Assembly (NCBI GenBank): GCA_050951465.1
Contig: JBMNJC010000022.1
Span: 1-61,700 of the forward strand
DNA: 61,700 nucleotides
Direction of reading: 5' to 3'
Source of the DNA: JAAZHD01 sp012510895
GTDB taxonomy: Bacteria > Bacillota > Clostridia > Caldicoprobacterales > DTU083
Positions 9,625 to 18,549 of the stretch are shown in pieces; the stretch's first letter is position 1; every line of letters begins with the position of its first letter. The position numbers were made by a program, and so were the translations under genes. The notes below the pieces were generated by a model that was given only the letters and a program-made list of their open reading frames with translations, had not been told where the DNA came from and ran no database searches.

Positions 9625-10296
9625 ATGAAGCTGCTATTGGTTGAAGATGATAAAACTATTGTTTTAGGCCTTGAATACTCTCTATCTCAGGAAGGTTTTA
9701 ATGTCATAAGCTGTTATGATTCGAAAACAGCGCTAAATCTCATTGAATCAGAAAAATTTGATTTTGCCCTACTTGATATTAATCTTCCTGATGGCAATGG
9801 CTTTGATATTTGCAGAAGGCTTAAAGAAAAAGATGATACTCCTGTTATTTTTATTACGGCAAGAGACGATGAAGGAAGTGTCGTCATGGGGCTGGATATC
9901 GGCGCTGATGATTATATTACCAAGCCTTTCAGGATCAGAGAGCTTCAATCAAGGATTCGCAGCGTATTGCGCCGTGCAGGAAGACGATATAAGGATGACA
10001 TTATATATCAATATGGTAATGTTACAGTGAATACCACAAAAGGAAGCGTTACCAAAAATGAAGAAGATGTCTTTCTGACCGCTTTGGAATACAGACTGCT
10101 GCTTACATTAATAAACAACGAAGGTCATGTGCTGACCAGGAACCGGCTCATTGAAAGCATATGGGACGTATCAGGCGATTTTGTCAACGATAATACGCTG
10201 ACAGTTTATATTAAGCGTTTGAGGGAAAAAATTGAGGATGATCCGCAAAATCCAAAGATTATAAAAACAGTGAGGGGAATAGGATATAAAATCTGA
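9625..10296 (+). CDS. OmpR-type response regulator
   Basis: 223 residues from the ATG at 9625 (GAGGAG 12 nt upstream). The receiver domain (about 1-115) shows the acidic pair EDD, the phosphoacceptor Asp in LLDINLP, ITARD, and Lys in TKPF. The C-terminal winged-helix domain (about 130-223) carries LTALEYRLLLTLINNEG and VYIKRLREKIEDDPQNP. It is followed by its histidine kinase after 32 nt. The neighbouring ABC genes suggest it activates a resistance transporter. Confidence 0.95.
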   Translation: MKLLLVEDDKTIVLGLEYSLSQEGFNVISCYDSKTALNLIESEKFDFALLDINLPDGNGFDICRRLKEKDDTPVIFITARDDEGSVVMGLDIGADDYITKPFRIRELQSRIRSVLRRAGRRYKDDIIYQYGNVTVNTTKGSVTKNEEDVFLTALEYRLLLTLINNEGHVLTRNRLIESIWDVSGDFVNDNTLTVYIKRLREKIEDDPQNPKIIKTVRGIGYKI

Positions 10297-10328
10297 ATCT
10301 TGTTATTGAATCAGCAGGGGAGAAAGTA

Positions 10329-11336
10329 ATGGCATTTTTCCGTAATAAAGAAATAAAAGTTTTTACCTTATTTATTCTCGTTGTATCTATTATTATTACA
10401 GCCGCAGCCTTTCGGATCGGAAAATCAGCCGGGTTTGTAACACTGACTGCAATTCTTTTGCTGTGTGCAGTCTTTTACCTTTATACCTTATATAGATATA
10501 AATGTATAGAAAAACTGACAGAATATCTGTCCCATATCCGAAGCGGCAAATATTCTTTGGATATCAGGGATAATTATGAAGGTGAGTTAAGCATTCTGAA
10601 AAGCGAAATATATAAGGTAACACGAATGCTTTCCGAATATAATGAGAAGTTAAAGCAGGATAAGCTGCTTCTCGCAGATCAAATGGCAGATATTTCACAT
10701 CAGCTGAAAACACCCCTTACTTCCATGCAGGTTATGTTGGATTTGCTTAGTGATGATAATATGCAGGAGGCAAAGCGCAAAGAGTTCATAAATCATATCC
10801 AGATACAGCTGGAAAGGATAGAATGGCTGGTCTCTTCCCTTTTAAAGATGTCAAAACTGGATGCCGGCGTAGCGGAAATGCAGAAGAAGGACATAGCGGC
10901 AGAAGACTTAATCAAAATGTCGTTTGATCCCCTGTCCATATCTATGGAACTTAAGGAAATCCGGTATACTTATCACAGCCCGGCTCATTTTTTTATAAAT
11001 TGTGATCCTAACTGGACTTCGGAAGCTCTGACAAACATAATCAAAAATTGTATAGAACACACGCCAAAAGGCGGCAGAATCAGCATATCAACAATGGACA
11101 ACCCTCTTTATATAGAGATTAGAATAGCAGACAACGGCATTGGCATTGATAAAGAAGATTTGCCTCACATTTTTACGCGTTTTTACAAGGGCAGAAATTC
11201 ATCGCCTGACAGCGTAGGAATCGGCCTTGCAATGGCGCTGAGTATTATCCGGAATCAAGGCGGAGATATTACGGTCACCAGTCAGACCGGCCGGGGTACT
11301 GAGTTTTCCGTCCGCTTATACAAATCAATTATTTAA
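10329..11336 (+). CDS. Sensor histidine kinase with minimal sensor loop
   Basis: 335 residues. Two transmembrane segments (about residues 10-28 and 34-53) are separated by only a few residues, so there is practically no extracellular sensor domain. This is the intramembrane-sensing design seen in BceS-like kinases, which sense through their ABC transporter. The DHp box reads MADISHQLKTPLTS with the phospho-His. The ATPase domain has NIIKNCIEHTPKGG (N box), ADNGIGI (G1), FTRFYKG and GIGLAMALSII (G2). It probably phosphorylates the preceding response regulator. Confidence 0.94.
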   Translation: MAFFRNKEIKVFTLFILVVSIIITAAAFRIGKSAGFVTLTAILLLCAVFYLYTLYRYKCIEKLTEYLSHIRSGKYSLDIRDNYEGELSILKSEIYKVTRMLSEYNEKLKQDKLLLADQMADISHQLKTPLTSMQVMLDLLSDDNMQEAKRKEFINHIQIQLERIEWLVSSLLKMSKLDAGVAEMQKKDIAAEDLIKMSFDPLSISMELKEIRYTYHSPAHFFINCDPNWTSEALTNIIKNCIEHTPKGGRISISTMDNPLYIEIRIADNGIGIDKEDLPHIFTRFYKGRNSSPDSVGIGLAMALSIIRNQGGDITVTSQTGRGTEFSVRLYKSII

Positions 11337-11409
11337 TGATGCTTTTTTGCAGTCATATCAGGAATTTACAGATGTCTGAATTCTTTTCTAGGAATATAAT
11401 CATGATTGA

Positions 11410-11462
11410 AAAAGTGACAGAATTGTCACCGATGCATTCACCCGGCAGTCACTTTTGTTTTT
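11410..11462 (+). terminator. Possible terminator/attenuator between kinase and ABC genes
   Basis: The arms AAAAGTGAC (11410-11418) and GTCACTTTT (11448-11456) can pair, and TGTTTTTT follows. The loop is long (29 nt). The left arm overlaps the inverted repeat at 11415-11428, so the two structures exclude each other in RNA. It may simply end the regulator transcript. Confidence 0.45.
11415..11428. promoter_or_regulatory. Inverted repeat TGACA-N4-TGTCA, candidate response-regulator operator
   Basis: TGACA, GAAT, TGTCA lies in the 163-bp gap between the kinase and ABC ATPase genes. The form TnACA-N4-TGTnA resembles the sites reported for Bce-type response regulators upstream of their transporter genes. 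A TATAAT is present at 11463-11468, but at the proper distance (about 11440) there is no good -35 box, as expected for an activator-dependent promoter. Confidence 0.5.
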
Positions 11463-11499
11463 TATAATCATTCATGAAGGATAATATCGGAGGTGCTTT

Positions 11500-12183
11500 A
11501 TGGAGATTTTAAGGGTTGAAAAACTGACTAAAGTATACGGCAGGGGCGAAACAGCGGTGACTGCCCTGAAGGATGTATCTTTTTCGGTTAGTAAAGGACA
11601 GTTTGTTTCGATAATTGGCCCGTCAGGTTCAGGTAAATCCACTTTGCTTCATATAATAGGAGGTGTGGACACTCCTACATCGGGTAAAGTTTATATTAAC
11701 GGCACAGATATTTACAGCCTTAATCAGTCTCAATTAGCTATTTTCAGGCGGAGACAGATTGGGCTCATCTATCAGTTTTATAATTTAATACCTATTTTAA
11801 ACCTGAAAGAAAATATTACTCTGCCTCTTTTACTGGATCATAGAAAGCCAGATACAAATAGGCTGTATGAACTCTTAACCACGTTGAATCTGGAGGACCG
11901 GTTGGGCCATCTGCCAAATCAGCTGTCGGGCGGTCAACAGCAGCGTGTGGCCATAGGAAGGGCATTGATAAACGATCCGGCTTTGGTTTTGGCAGATGAG
12001 CCTACCGGCAACCTTGACAGCAAGAATAGTGAGGAAATTATATCACTGCTTAAACTCTATAATCAAAAATATAATCAGACTTTAATAGTTATAACCCATG
12101 ATGAGCGAATTGCACTTCAGGCTGATCGGATCATAAGCATTGAAGACGGCATGATCTCAAGAGATGAGGTGATCAGAAAATGA
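11500..12183 (+). CDS. ABC transporter ATPase (MacB/BceA type)
   Basis: 227 residues with all ABC motifs: Walker A GPSGSGKST, the Q-loop in LIYQFYNLIP, signature LSGGQQQR, Walker B ALVLADEPTGNLDS, and the switch His in VITHD. Length and motifs fit the MacB/LolD/BceA group, which pairs with FtsX-domain permeases in antimicrobial-peptide resistance or lipoprotein handling. A GGAGG site lies 8 nt upstream of the ATG. It overlaps the following permease gene by 4 nt (ATGA), so the two are translationally coupled. Confidence 0.95.
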   Translation: MEILRVEKLTKVYGRGETAVTALKDVSFSVSKGQFVSIIGPSGSGKSTLLHIIGGVDTPTSGKVYINGTDIYSLNQSQLAIFRRRQIGLIYQFYNLIPILNLKENITLPLLLDHRKPDTNRLYELLTTLNLEDRLGHLPNQLSGGQQQRVAIGRALINDPALVLADEPTGNLDSKNSEEIISLLKLYNQKYNQTLIVITHDERIALQADRIISIEDGMISRDEVIRK

Positions 12184-14848
12184 ATATTATAAATATGGTC
12201 ACCTTAAGAGGGCTGAAGAAAAACAAGATACGCACCATCGTCACAATAATAGGCATTATATTATCTGCAGCTATGATTACCGGAGTAACTGCCCTTATAT
12301 CCAGCATGCAAAATTATATGGTAAATATAGCCGTAGCAGACGAAGGCAACTGGTATGCTGCAGTTCATAATGTAAGTTATGAAGACTATTTGAAGCTAAA
12401 AAATATGGATGGAGTTACTTCTGCTGTTATAAGAAGAGATGTTGGATATTCGGCACTGGATGGAAGCATAAATGAGTATAAACCATACTTATATTTAGCT
12501 GAACTAAGCAGCGAAGCTTTTGAAGTTCTGCCGATACACCTGACAAAAGGAAGACTGCCGGAAAAAGAAGATGAGAATTCTAATATCTGAACATATAAGA
12601 ACTAGCGGGGGTGTGGATCTTAAGATTGGAAGCACTTTAAAATCTTCAGCTGGGAACCAGGGTAACAGATGATGGAATTAGTCTTGATCAAAGCAATCCC
12701 TACATTATAGATGATAATTCAGAGGAAAAAACCACTGAAAAACTTGAAATAAAATGCAGGAGAACTTTTACCATTGTCGGAGAAATGAACAGAATGCCGT
12801 TCAGCATGGAAAGCTATACTGCACCGGGATATACAATTTTTTCTTTAAAGGATTTTAATGCTCTGCCTTCTGCTCAGAAGGCATCTGATAAGGATTTGAG
12901 CGTTTACTTTACAACAAAGAGTCATCGCAAAATATATGACACTGTAAATGAAATCAGCAAGGCTTTAGGGGTGGATTTGTCTCAATTTGAGTATAACAAC
13001 GAGCTGCTAAGATATAAAGGTGTCAGTAAAAATGATAGTTTTAATGCAGTCTTATACAGTTTAGGCGCCATATTGACAGGGCTTATTATGATCGGCTCAA
13101 TTTCGCTGATCTATAACTCCTTTTCCATATCTGTCAGTGAAAGGACAAAGCAGTTTGGTCTGCTTTCCAGCGCAGGTGCAACCGCCAAACAGCTAAAAAA
13201 TTCAGTTTTCTTTGATGCTGTTGTGCTGGCGGTTATCGGTATACCCCTGGGAGTTCTGTCAGGAATTTTTGGTATATATGTAACACTTTATTATGTAGGA
13301 AACCTGTTTGAGTATTTGATCAGTACAGCGGTCAAGGTTCCTCTTACATTGTCGGTATCGCCTTTATCAGTTTTATCGGCTGTTCTCATAGCTTTTATAA
13401 CTATCATGATATCAGCTTATATACCTGCAAGGCGCAGTGGCAAGATGTCAGCTGTGGAAGCTATAAGGCAGACAAGCGATATCAAATTGAAAGAAAAACA
13501 GGTCAGAACCTTGGGGATCACCAGAAAGCTGTTTGGACTTGAAGGTGATCTGGCGCTTAAGAATATAAAAAGAAACAGCAGGCGCTACAGAAGTACCGTT
13601 ATTTCATTATTCTTAAGTATTGTGCTGTTTATTTCAGCTTCTGCCTTAGCAACGTATTTAACAGAATCTGTTAAGAACATTTATCAGGACGATGACTTCG
13701 ACCTGTATCATTTTTCAAGCGTTAATCATAATACAGATGAAAAAGAATCATTTGATTATGCAATGAATGTTTATGAAGATATCCTGGCTTTAGACACTGT
13801 AAATCAGGGTTCTTTTATAACTACTTTGATAAACTATGAAATCGGGCTGTCAAGGGAAGAAATCAATGAATCCTATTTTAAAGATATGCTGTTGCGGGGC
13901 TACAAGGATGATGAGGATAAGCAGTATTTCGTTCAGGTTAATGTGAAGTCAATAGACCATGAAACCTTTAATAATTATATCAAAACTTTGGGGCTGAATG
14001 AGGATCTGTTTTCAGGTCCTGAACAGGTTACTGGAATTCTTATAGATAAACAGCATTATTATGACTATAAAGCTCAAAAATACAAAAACACTTATATATT
14101 CAAGGACAGAAACATTAAGTCTCTGACCCTCGAGTATAATCACGGTGAAGAACCAATGCAGACAGAGGTGAAATTAGCAGCCGTTGCTGACACAGCACCC
14201 TTCGGTTTAAGGGATTATGCAGATATACCTGGCACGGTCATGTTTATAATTGATGAAAATTCAAGGCATAATTTAATGAAAGGCGGACAGAACTTAATCA
14301 TTACACATAATATGTATTTTGCTGCCGATGATCCCTTTGAGGCAGAGGCTGATATTAAGGAAGTCCTGACTGATGCCGGGTTATCAGCTTCAAGTTTGGT
14401 GAACAGAGCCCAAATACTGCGGGATAACAGAAACATAATTACAATTATATCTGTATTTGCTTATGGGTTTATTGTGTTAATATCCTTAATTACTATAGCA
14501 AATGTGTTCAATACAATTTCCACTAATGTCAATTTAAGGCGGCGGGAGTTTGCCATGCTTAAGTCGGTCGGCATGACAGATAAGAGCTTTAATAAAATGC
14601 TTAATTTTGAATGTATATTTTATGGTTTAAAAGCATTGCTTTACGGTCTGCCCGTATCCATATTCATAACCTACCTGATTTACAGGAGTATAGTCCAGGG
14701 AGTTGAGATGAGTTTCCGCCTGCCTGCCAAAGGTGTGCTTATCAGCATATTCAGTGTTTTTGTTGTGGTTTTTGTGAGCATGATGTATTCTATGAGAAAA
14801 ATTCGAAATGAAAACATACTTGATGCTCTAAAAAGCGAGATAAGCTGA
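12180..14848 (+). CDS. FtsX-domain ABC permease, two frameshifts
   Basis: The permease partner of the ATPase. The intact length would be about 888 residues, with two MacB/FtsX units separated by extracellular regions. The first frame ends at 12590 after GRLPEKEDE. An intermediate frame (ILISEHIRTSGGVDLKIGS) leads into the third frame, open until 14848. One extra base near 12574-12577 and one near 12642-12646 account for both breaks. Conserved FtsX features remain: ISVSERTKQFGLLSSAGAT, YIPARRSGKMSAVEAIRQT, LRRREFAMLKSVGMT and a C-terminal NILDALKSE. If the frameshifts are real, the exporter is inactive although its ATPase and regulators are intact. Confidence 0.85.
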
Positions 14849-14944
14849 GCGTTTTTGGAAGGGTGCCTTGTGCTTGACAATTCAACGGAATTCGTTCAAT
14901 ATGAAGATAGATTGTGACAATGCCGGATTGGAGAATAAAAAGCA

Positions 14945-15994
14945 ATGAAATTTGAAGAATGTCTGTTGGATCAGATAAGGCGGCACCCTTCCATGCAGCC
15001 TCAGGATATAATCAAGCTTTGCTATCAGGCTGCATTTAGTGCAGAGCATCTGTTAAACAATACAGAGGAAGCAGAAAAGTATTTTTATGAGGAATACAAT
15101 TCTATTTCAGCAAAGGATATGGCCTTGTATGAAGAGATATCGCCGGATGTTTGCAGAGTTAATTTATACGCATGGAAATATCATAACCTGCCTGCCAAAT
15201 GGCTGTTCAGGATGTTCCTTCATTCAGCGAACACTTCAAAGGGCGGCTTGGATGTTTTTTTACAATATATAAAAGCAGCAGAAGAAACCATAAAAAAAAT
15301 TGATTTGAACTTTACTCTTGAACAGTGGAATGACTGCCTGGAGCAATATATAGCTGCTGGAATAAAACCTGTAAGTCACAGCAGTAAATATCGTGATTCT
15401 GAGAAACCTGCATATCGGATTATTAGTAATAGTTTTATTCGTTTAATTCCAATTCTTAAAAAGGCTTCGGAACTCAATAGCCATGACGGTATAAGTATAA
15501 TTGCAATAGACGGCCGCGCTGCTTCGGGGAAAACCACCATGGCCGAACAATTAGAATTTATTCTCGATGCTGACGTTATTCATATGGATGATTTTTTCCT
15601 GCCTGTTAACCTGCGCAGTGATATGCGGCTTTCTGAACCCGGCGGCAATGTTCATTATGAACGGTTTTCAGAAGAAGTGCTGCCTTATATCTCAAATTCC
15701 GAAAACTTTGCTTATTGCATCTTTGATTGTGGGATAATGGATTATAAGGGAACGAGAATCATTAAAAGTATAAAATGGCGCATTGTTGAAGGGGCTTACA
15801 GTTTACATCCGTTTTTTGGGAATTATGCGGATTTGAAAGTTTTTTCCGACATTGAACCGGATGAGCAGATAAATCGAATTCTTAAACGCAACGGAGAAAA
15901 GATGGCAGAGATCTTCCGTGCCCGATGGATTCCTCTTGAGGAAAAATATTTCTCAGAGTGCCGGATACCGGCCCGGGCAGACATTGTGGTATAA
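14945..15994 (+). CDS. P-loop kinase-like protein with N-terminal helical extension
   Basis: 349 residues. The C-terminal half (from about residue 180) is a uridine-kinase-like P-loop domain: IIAIDGRAASGKTT (Walker A), HMDDFFLP with the substrate-loop Asp pair, then RIVEGAYSLHP. The N-terminal 170 residues (helical, FEECLLDQIRRHPSMQPQDI at the start) have no motif I recognise. Such two-part proteins occur in Clostridia annotated as nucleoside or nucleotide kinases, but the substrate is unknown. A possible promoter (TTGACA 14874-14879, CAATAT 14897-14902) separates it from the ABC module. Confidence 0.75.
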   Translation: MKFEECLLDQIRRHPSMQPQDIIKLCYQAAFSAEHLLNNTEEAEKYFYEEYNSISAKDMALYEEISPDVCRVNLYAWKYHNLPAKWLFRMFLHSANTSKGGLDVFLQYIKAAEETIKKIDLNFTLEQWNDCLEQYIAAGIKPVSHSSKYRDSEKPAYRIISNSFIRLIPILKKASELNSHDGISIIAIDGRAASGKTTMAEQLEFILDADVIHMDDFFLPVNLRSDMRLSEPGGNVHYERFSEEVLPYISNSENFAYCIFDCGIMDYKGTRIIKSIKWRIVEGAYSLHPFFGNYADLKVFSDIEPDEQINRILKRNGEKMAEIFRARWIPLEEKYFSECRIPARADIVV

Positions 15995-16041
15995 ATTGCA
16001 TATTTTTAATGGATATAAAAAAATACTAAGGGGATGTTGTT

Positions 16042-17025
16042 TTGGTTAGAAAAAAGTTTCTTTTATTAGCATTGGTATTAAGCCTTCTGTGTTTGGTATT
16101 TTTTACAGGCTGCTCTATGGGACCCTCCTATAAATTTGGTTTTATCGACAAGGACGGTAACTTTGTCATAGAACCTGAGTTTGACAGCACACACGGTTTC
16201 AGGGAAGGCCTTGCTCCGGTTATGAGAGGGAATGATTTAGTTGGAAAATGGGGTTTTATTAACTTAGAAGGCGAATTGGTTATTGACTATCAGTATGATC
16301 AGACCAGACTGTTCTTTGAAGGGCTTTGTCCCGTAAGGGAAGGCGATGAAAACAACGGAAGATGGTTTTTTATTGACCAAAAAGGCAATAAAGTAATAGA
16401 AGGAGATTTTGCAGACGCTTCTGTATTTGTGGAGGGCATGGCACCTGTTAAATTTTCAGAATCAGGTAAGTATGGTTTTATTGATCCCGAAGGCAATATA
16501 GTAATTGAACCTGAATTTGACATTGCCTCAGTCTTTAGCGAGGGATATGCCATATACGGCGAGGGAACAGGCAATAATATTAAGATTGGCATAATTGACA
16601 GGAATGGTGACATTGTCGTAAAAGCACGTTATGCTTATTGCGGTTCATTCAGTGAAGGCTTGAGCAATGTTAAGCTTACCAGGCAAAATAAAGCTGATTG
16701 GGGATTTATGGATGCCGAGGGCAATATAGTTATTGAAGCAGAATATGCCTATGCATATGAGTTCAGTGAAGACCTGGCTGCTGTTAAAATTGGAGATGTT
16801 AATACCGGACAATGGGGATATATCAATAAAGAAGGGGAAATTGTCATTGAGCCTCAGTTTACCCATGCGTTATCCTTCAAAGAAGGTCTTGCGGCAGTTA
16901 TGACTGGTGATGAACAAAACGGCAAATGGGGTTATATCGATAAAAGCGGAAAATTCGTTATAGAGCCTCAATTTGACAGTGCAGGCAGCTTTAGTCAGGG
17001 GCTTGCTCCTGTAGGAATCAGATAG
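16042..17025 (+). CDS. WG-repeat lipoprotein
   Basis: 327 residues from a TTG start with AAGGGGA upstream. The N-terminus is a lipoprotein signal (KKFLLLALVLSLLCLVFFTGC). The rest consists of about seven tandem units of the WG-repeat family, each with the pattern W/F-G-(F/Y)-I-(D/N)-(K/E)-x-G-(N/E)-(F/I)-V-I-E-P-(E/Q)-F and a linker ending in F.EGLA.V. It is anchored on the outer face of the membrane. WG-repeat proteins are probably binding proteins; no enzymatic role can be assigned. Its end overlaps the convergent MATE gene by 8 bp. Confidence 0.9.
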   Translation: MVRKKFLLLALVLSLLCLVFFTGCSMGPSYKFGFIDKDGNFVIEPEFDSTHGFREGLAPVMRGNDLVGKWGFINLEGELVIDYQYDQTRLFFEGLCPVREGDENNGRWFFIDQKGNKVIEGDFADASVFVEGMAPVKFSESGKYGFIDPEGNIVIEPEFDIASVFSEGYAIYGEGTGNNIKIGIIDRNGDIVVKARYAYCGSFSEGLSNVKLTRQNKADWGFMDAEGNIVIEAEYAYAYEFSEDLAAVKIGDVNTGQWGYINKEGEIVIEPQFTHALSFKEGLAAVMTGDEQNGKWGYIDKSGKFVIEPQFDSAGSFSQGLAPVGIR

Positions 17026-18394
17026 CTTGACTTGGCTGCCTTGTCAGGTTTTTGATCCATTTGAACCGGTTTACCTTTACCAGGGCAACAAAGCATTTCA
17101 GTATTTGGTCGCATTTCAGGCAGGCAAATACCACCACCGGCGGTGCGTTGAATACAAATGCAGCCAGCAGCGCAGAGGGTATGACAATCAGCCAGACATG
17201 GATCAGATCGTTAATGAGAACAAAATGAATCGCCCCGCCCGGCCTTACAATGCCGGTAAGTGAAGACATTTGATAGGATGATCCTACAATTGTAACAGAC
17301 AGAACCGTAAGGAACTGTACAGCCATTGCCTTGGTATCAGCGGAAATGTTATAAAGCATTAGAATATAATCCTTGACAACATACATGCACAGACCCGATA
17401 GAATACCTATTATCAGAAACAGCACCTGAAGCTTTTTAGCATATACCTTCACTAAATCGTAATTGCCGGACCCTACGGTTTTACCGATGACAATAGAGGA
17501 AGCTCCTGCAGTACCGTACATAGCCACGGAAATAATCGAAAACACTGTATTTGTAATACTGACGGATGCCTGTGCTGTAGATCCCAGACGGCCGATAATG
17601 GCTCCTTGAGCGGCAAGATTGATGCCCCAGAATATGTCTCCGAGAAGAACAGGAAACCCGTACCTGAAAAAATCCTTAAAAAGGCCGGAATCGTGTTTAA
17701 ATAGGTCTTTTAATTTAAGTTTCAATTTTTTATCTACGAAGCTTACATAGATGATAATAATGGGAAGCTCAATAGCACGGGCCGCCAAAGTAGCTATTGC
17801 TGCTCCTTCAATGCCCATGGCAGGAGCCCCAAGTTTGCCGAATATTAAAACCCAATTTAAGAACACGTTGGTGAAAAATGTGACTATGGACAAAAACATG
17901 CCGATTTTTACCTGTTCCACACAGCGCATGGCTGCAATCAGACACTGGGTGATACAGAACAAAATATAGGTGTAGCGGATATACTTCATATATTTTAAAC
18001 CTTCTGTAATTACCGCTTTATCGTTGGTAAACAAACGAAGAATTGATTCAGGAAAAGCCAGTGTTGCCAGCAGAAAAAGCAGACCTGCAGCAGTGCTCAA
18101 CTTTAAAGCAATTCCGATAATTATTTTCATGCTGTCGGTATCTCTTTTTCCCCAGTATTGGGTTGAAAGGATGGACATGGCGGCAGCTAAACCGATTACC
18201 AGCATTTGCAGTATATTCTGCAGCTGGAGAGCTGTATAAACCCCGGACAGTGCCAGCTCGCCAAGGGATCCTACCATAAGATTGTCAGCAAGTGTTACCG
18301 AATATGTAATAATGTTTTGAAGAGCGATTGGTGCAGCCAGCTTAAGTACCCACTTGTAAAGTCCCTTGCTCTGTGTTTTTAACTCATGTTCCAT
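17018..18394 (-). CDS. MATE family efflux transporter
   Basis: 458 residues from the ATG at 18394 (GAAGGGA 11 nt upstream); the longer ORF from 18403 would leave only about 2 nt to that site. Twelve hydrophobic segments in two related halves and the sequences LADNLMVGSLGELALSGVY and AMSILSTQYWGKRDT are typical of the MATE family, DinF/NorM-like subgroup of Firmicutes. It probably exports cationic compounds or drugs in exchange for Na+ or H+. It is divergent from the pyr operon, and the 155-bp gap holds that operon's promoter. Confidence 0.93.
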   Translation of the reverse strand: MEHELKTQSKGLYKWVLKLAAPIALQNIITYSVTLADNLMVGSLGELALSGVYTALQLQNILQMLVIGLAAAMSILSTQYWGKRDTDSMKIIIGIALKLSTAAGLLFLLATLAFPESILRLFTNDKAVITEGLKYMKYIRYTYILFCITQCLIAAMRCVEQVKIGMFLSIVTFFTNVFLNWVLIFGKLGAPAMGIEGAAIATLAARAIELPIIIIYVSFVDKKLKLKLKDLFKHDSGLFKDFFRYGFPVLLGDIFWGINLAAQGAIIGRLGSTAQASVSITNTVFSIISVAMYGTAGASSIVIGKTVGSGNYDLVKVYAKKLQVLFLIIGILSGLCMYVVKDYILMLYNISADTKAMAVQFLTVLSVTIVGSSYQMSSLTGIVRPGGAIHFVLINDLIHVWLIVIPSALLAAFVFNAPPVVVFACLKCDQILKCFVALVKVNRFKWIKNLTRQPSQAI

Positions 18395-18483
18395 ATGCAG
18401 CATATTCCCTTCTTTATTTGCTTTACACCAGCATAGTATATATCAGAAACAGCGGTTCTACAATACCAACTGCAAATTACTTC

Positions 18484-18512
18484 TTGACAATTAAAAGACC
18501 AGTCGGTATATT
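18484..18512 (+). promoter_or_regulatory. Sigma-A promoter of the pyr operon
   Basis: A perfect TTGACA (18484-18489), a 17-nt spacer and TATATT (18507-18512). Transcription would start near 18520, leaving a leader of only about 30 nt before the pyrC ATG. That is too short for the PyrR-type anti-antiterminator/terminator leader found in many Firmicute pyr operons. The spacer contains GACCAGTCGGT, an imperfect inverted repeat that could be an operator. Confidence 0.8.
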
Positions 18513-18549
18513 ATTAGCAGTGAATCTTAGAGTGTGCTGGAGGGGTACT

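Noticed and set aside
18496..18510. TetR-type operator GACCAGTCGGT in the pyr promoter
   Set aside because: The repeat is imperfect and no TetR gene is nearby; kept only as a side remark.
18373..18549. N-terminal extension of pyrC in the longest open frame
   Set aside because: The extension covers the promoter at 18484-18512; the ATG at 18550 has a good ribosome site and gives the normal PyrC length.
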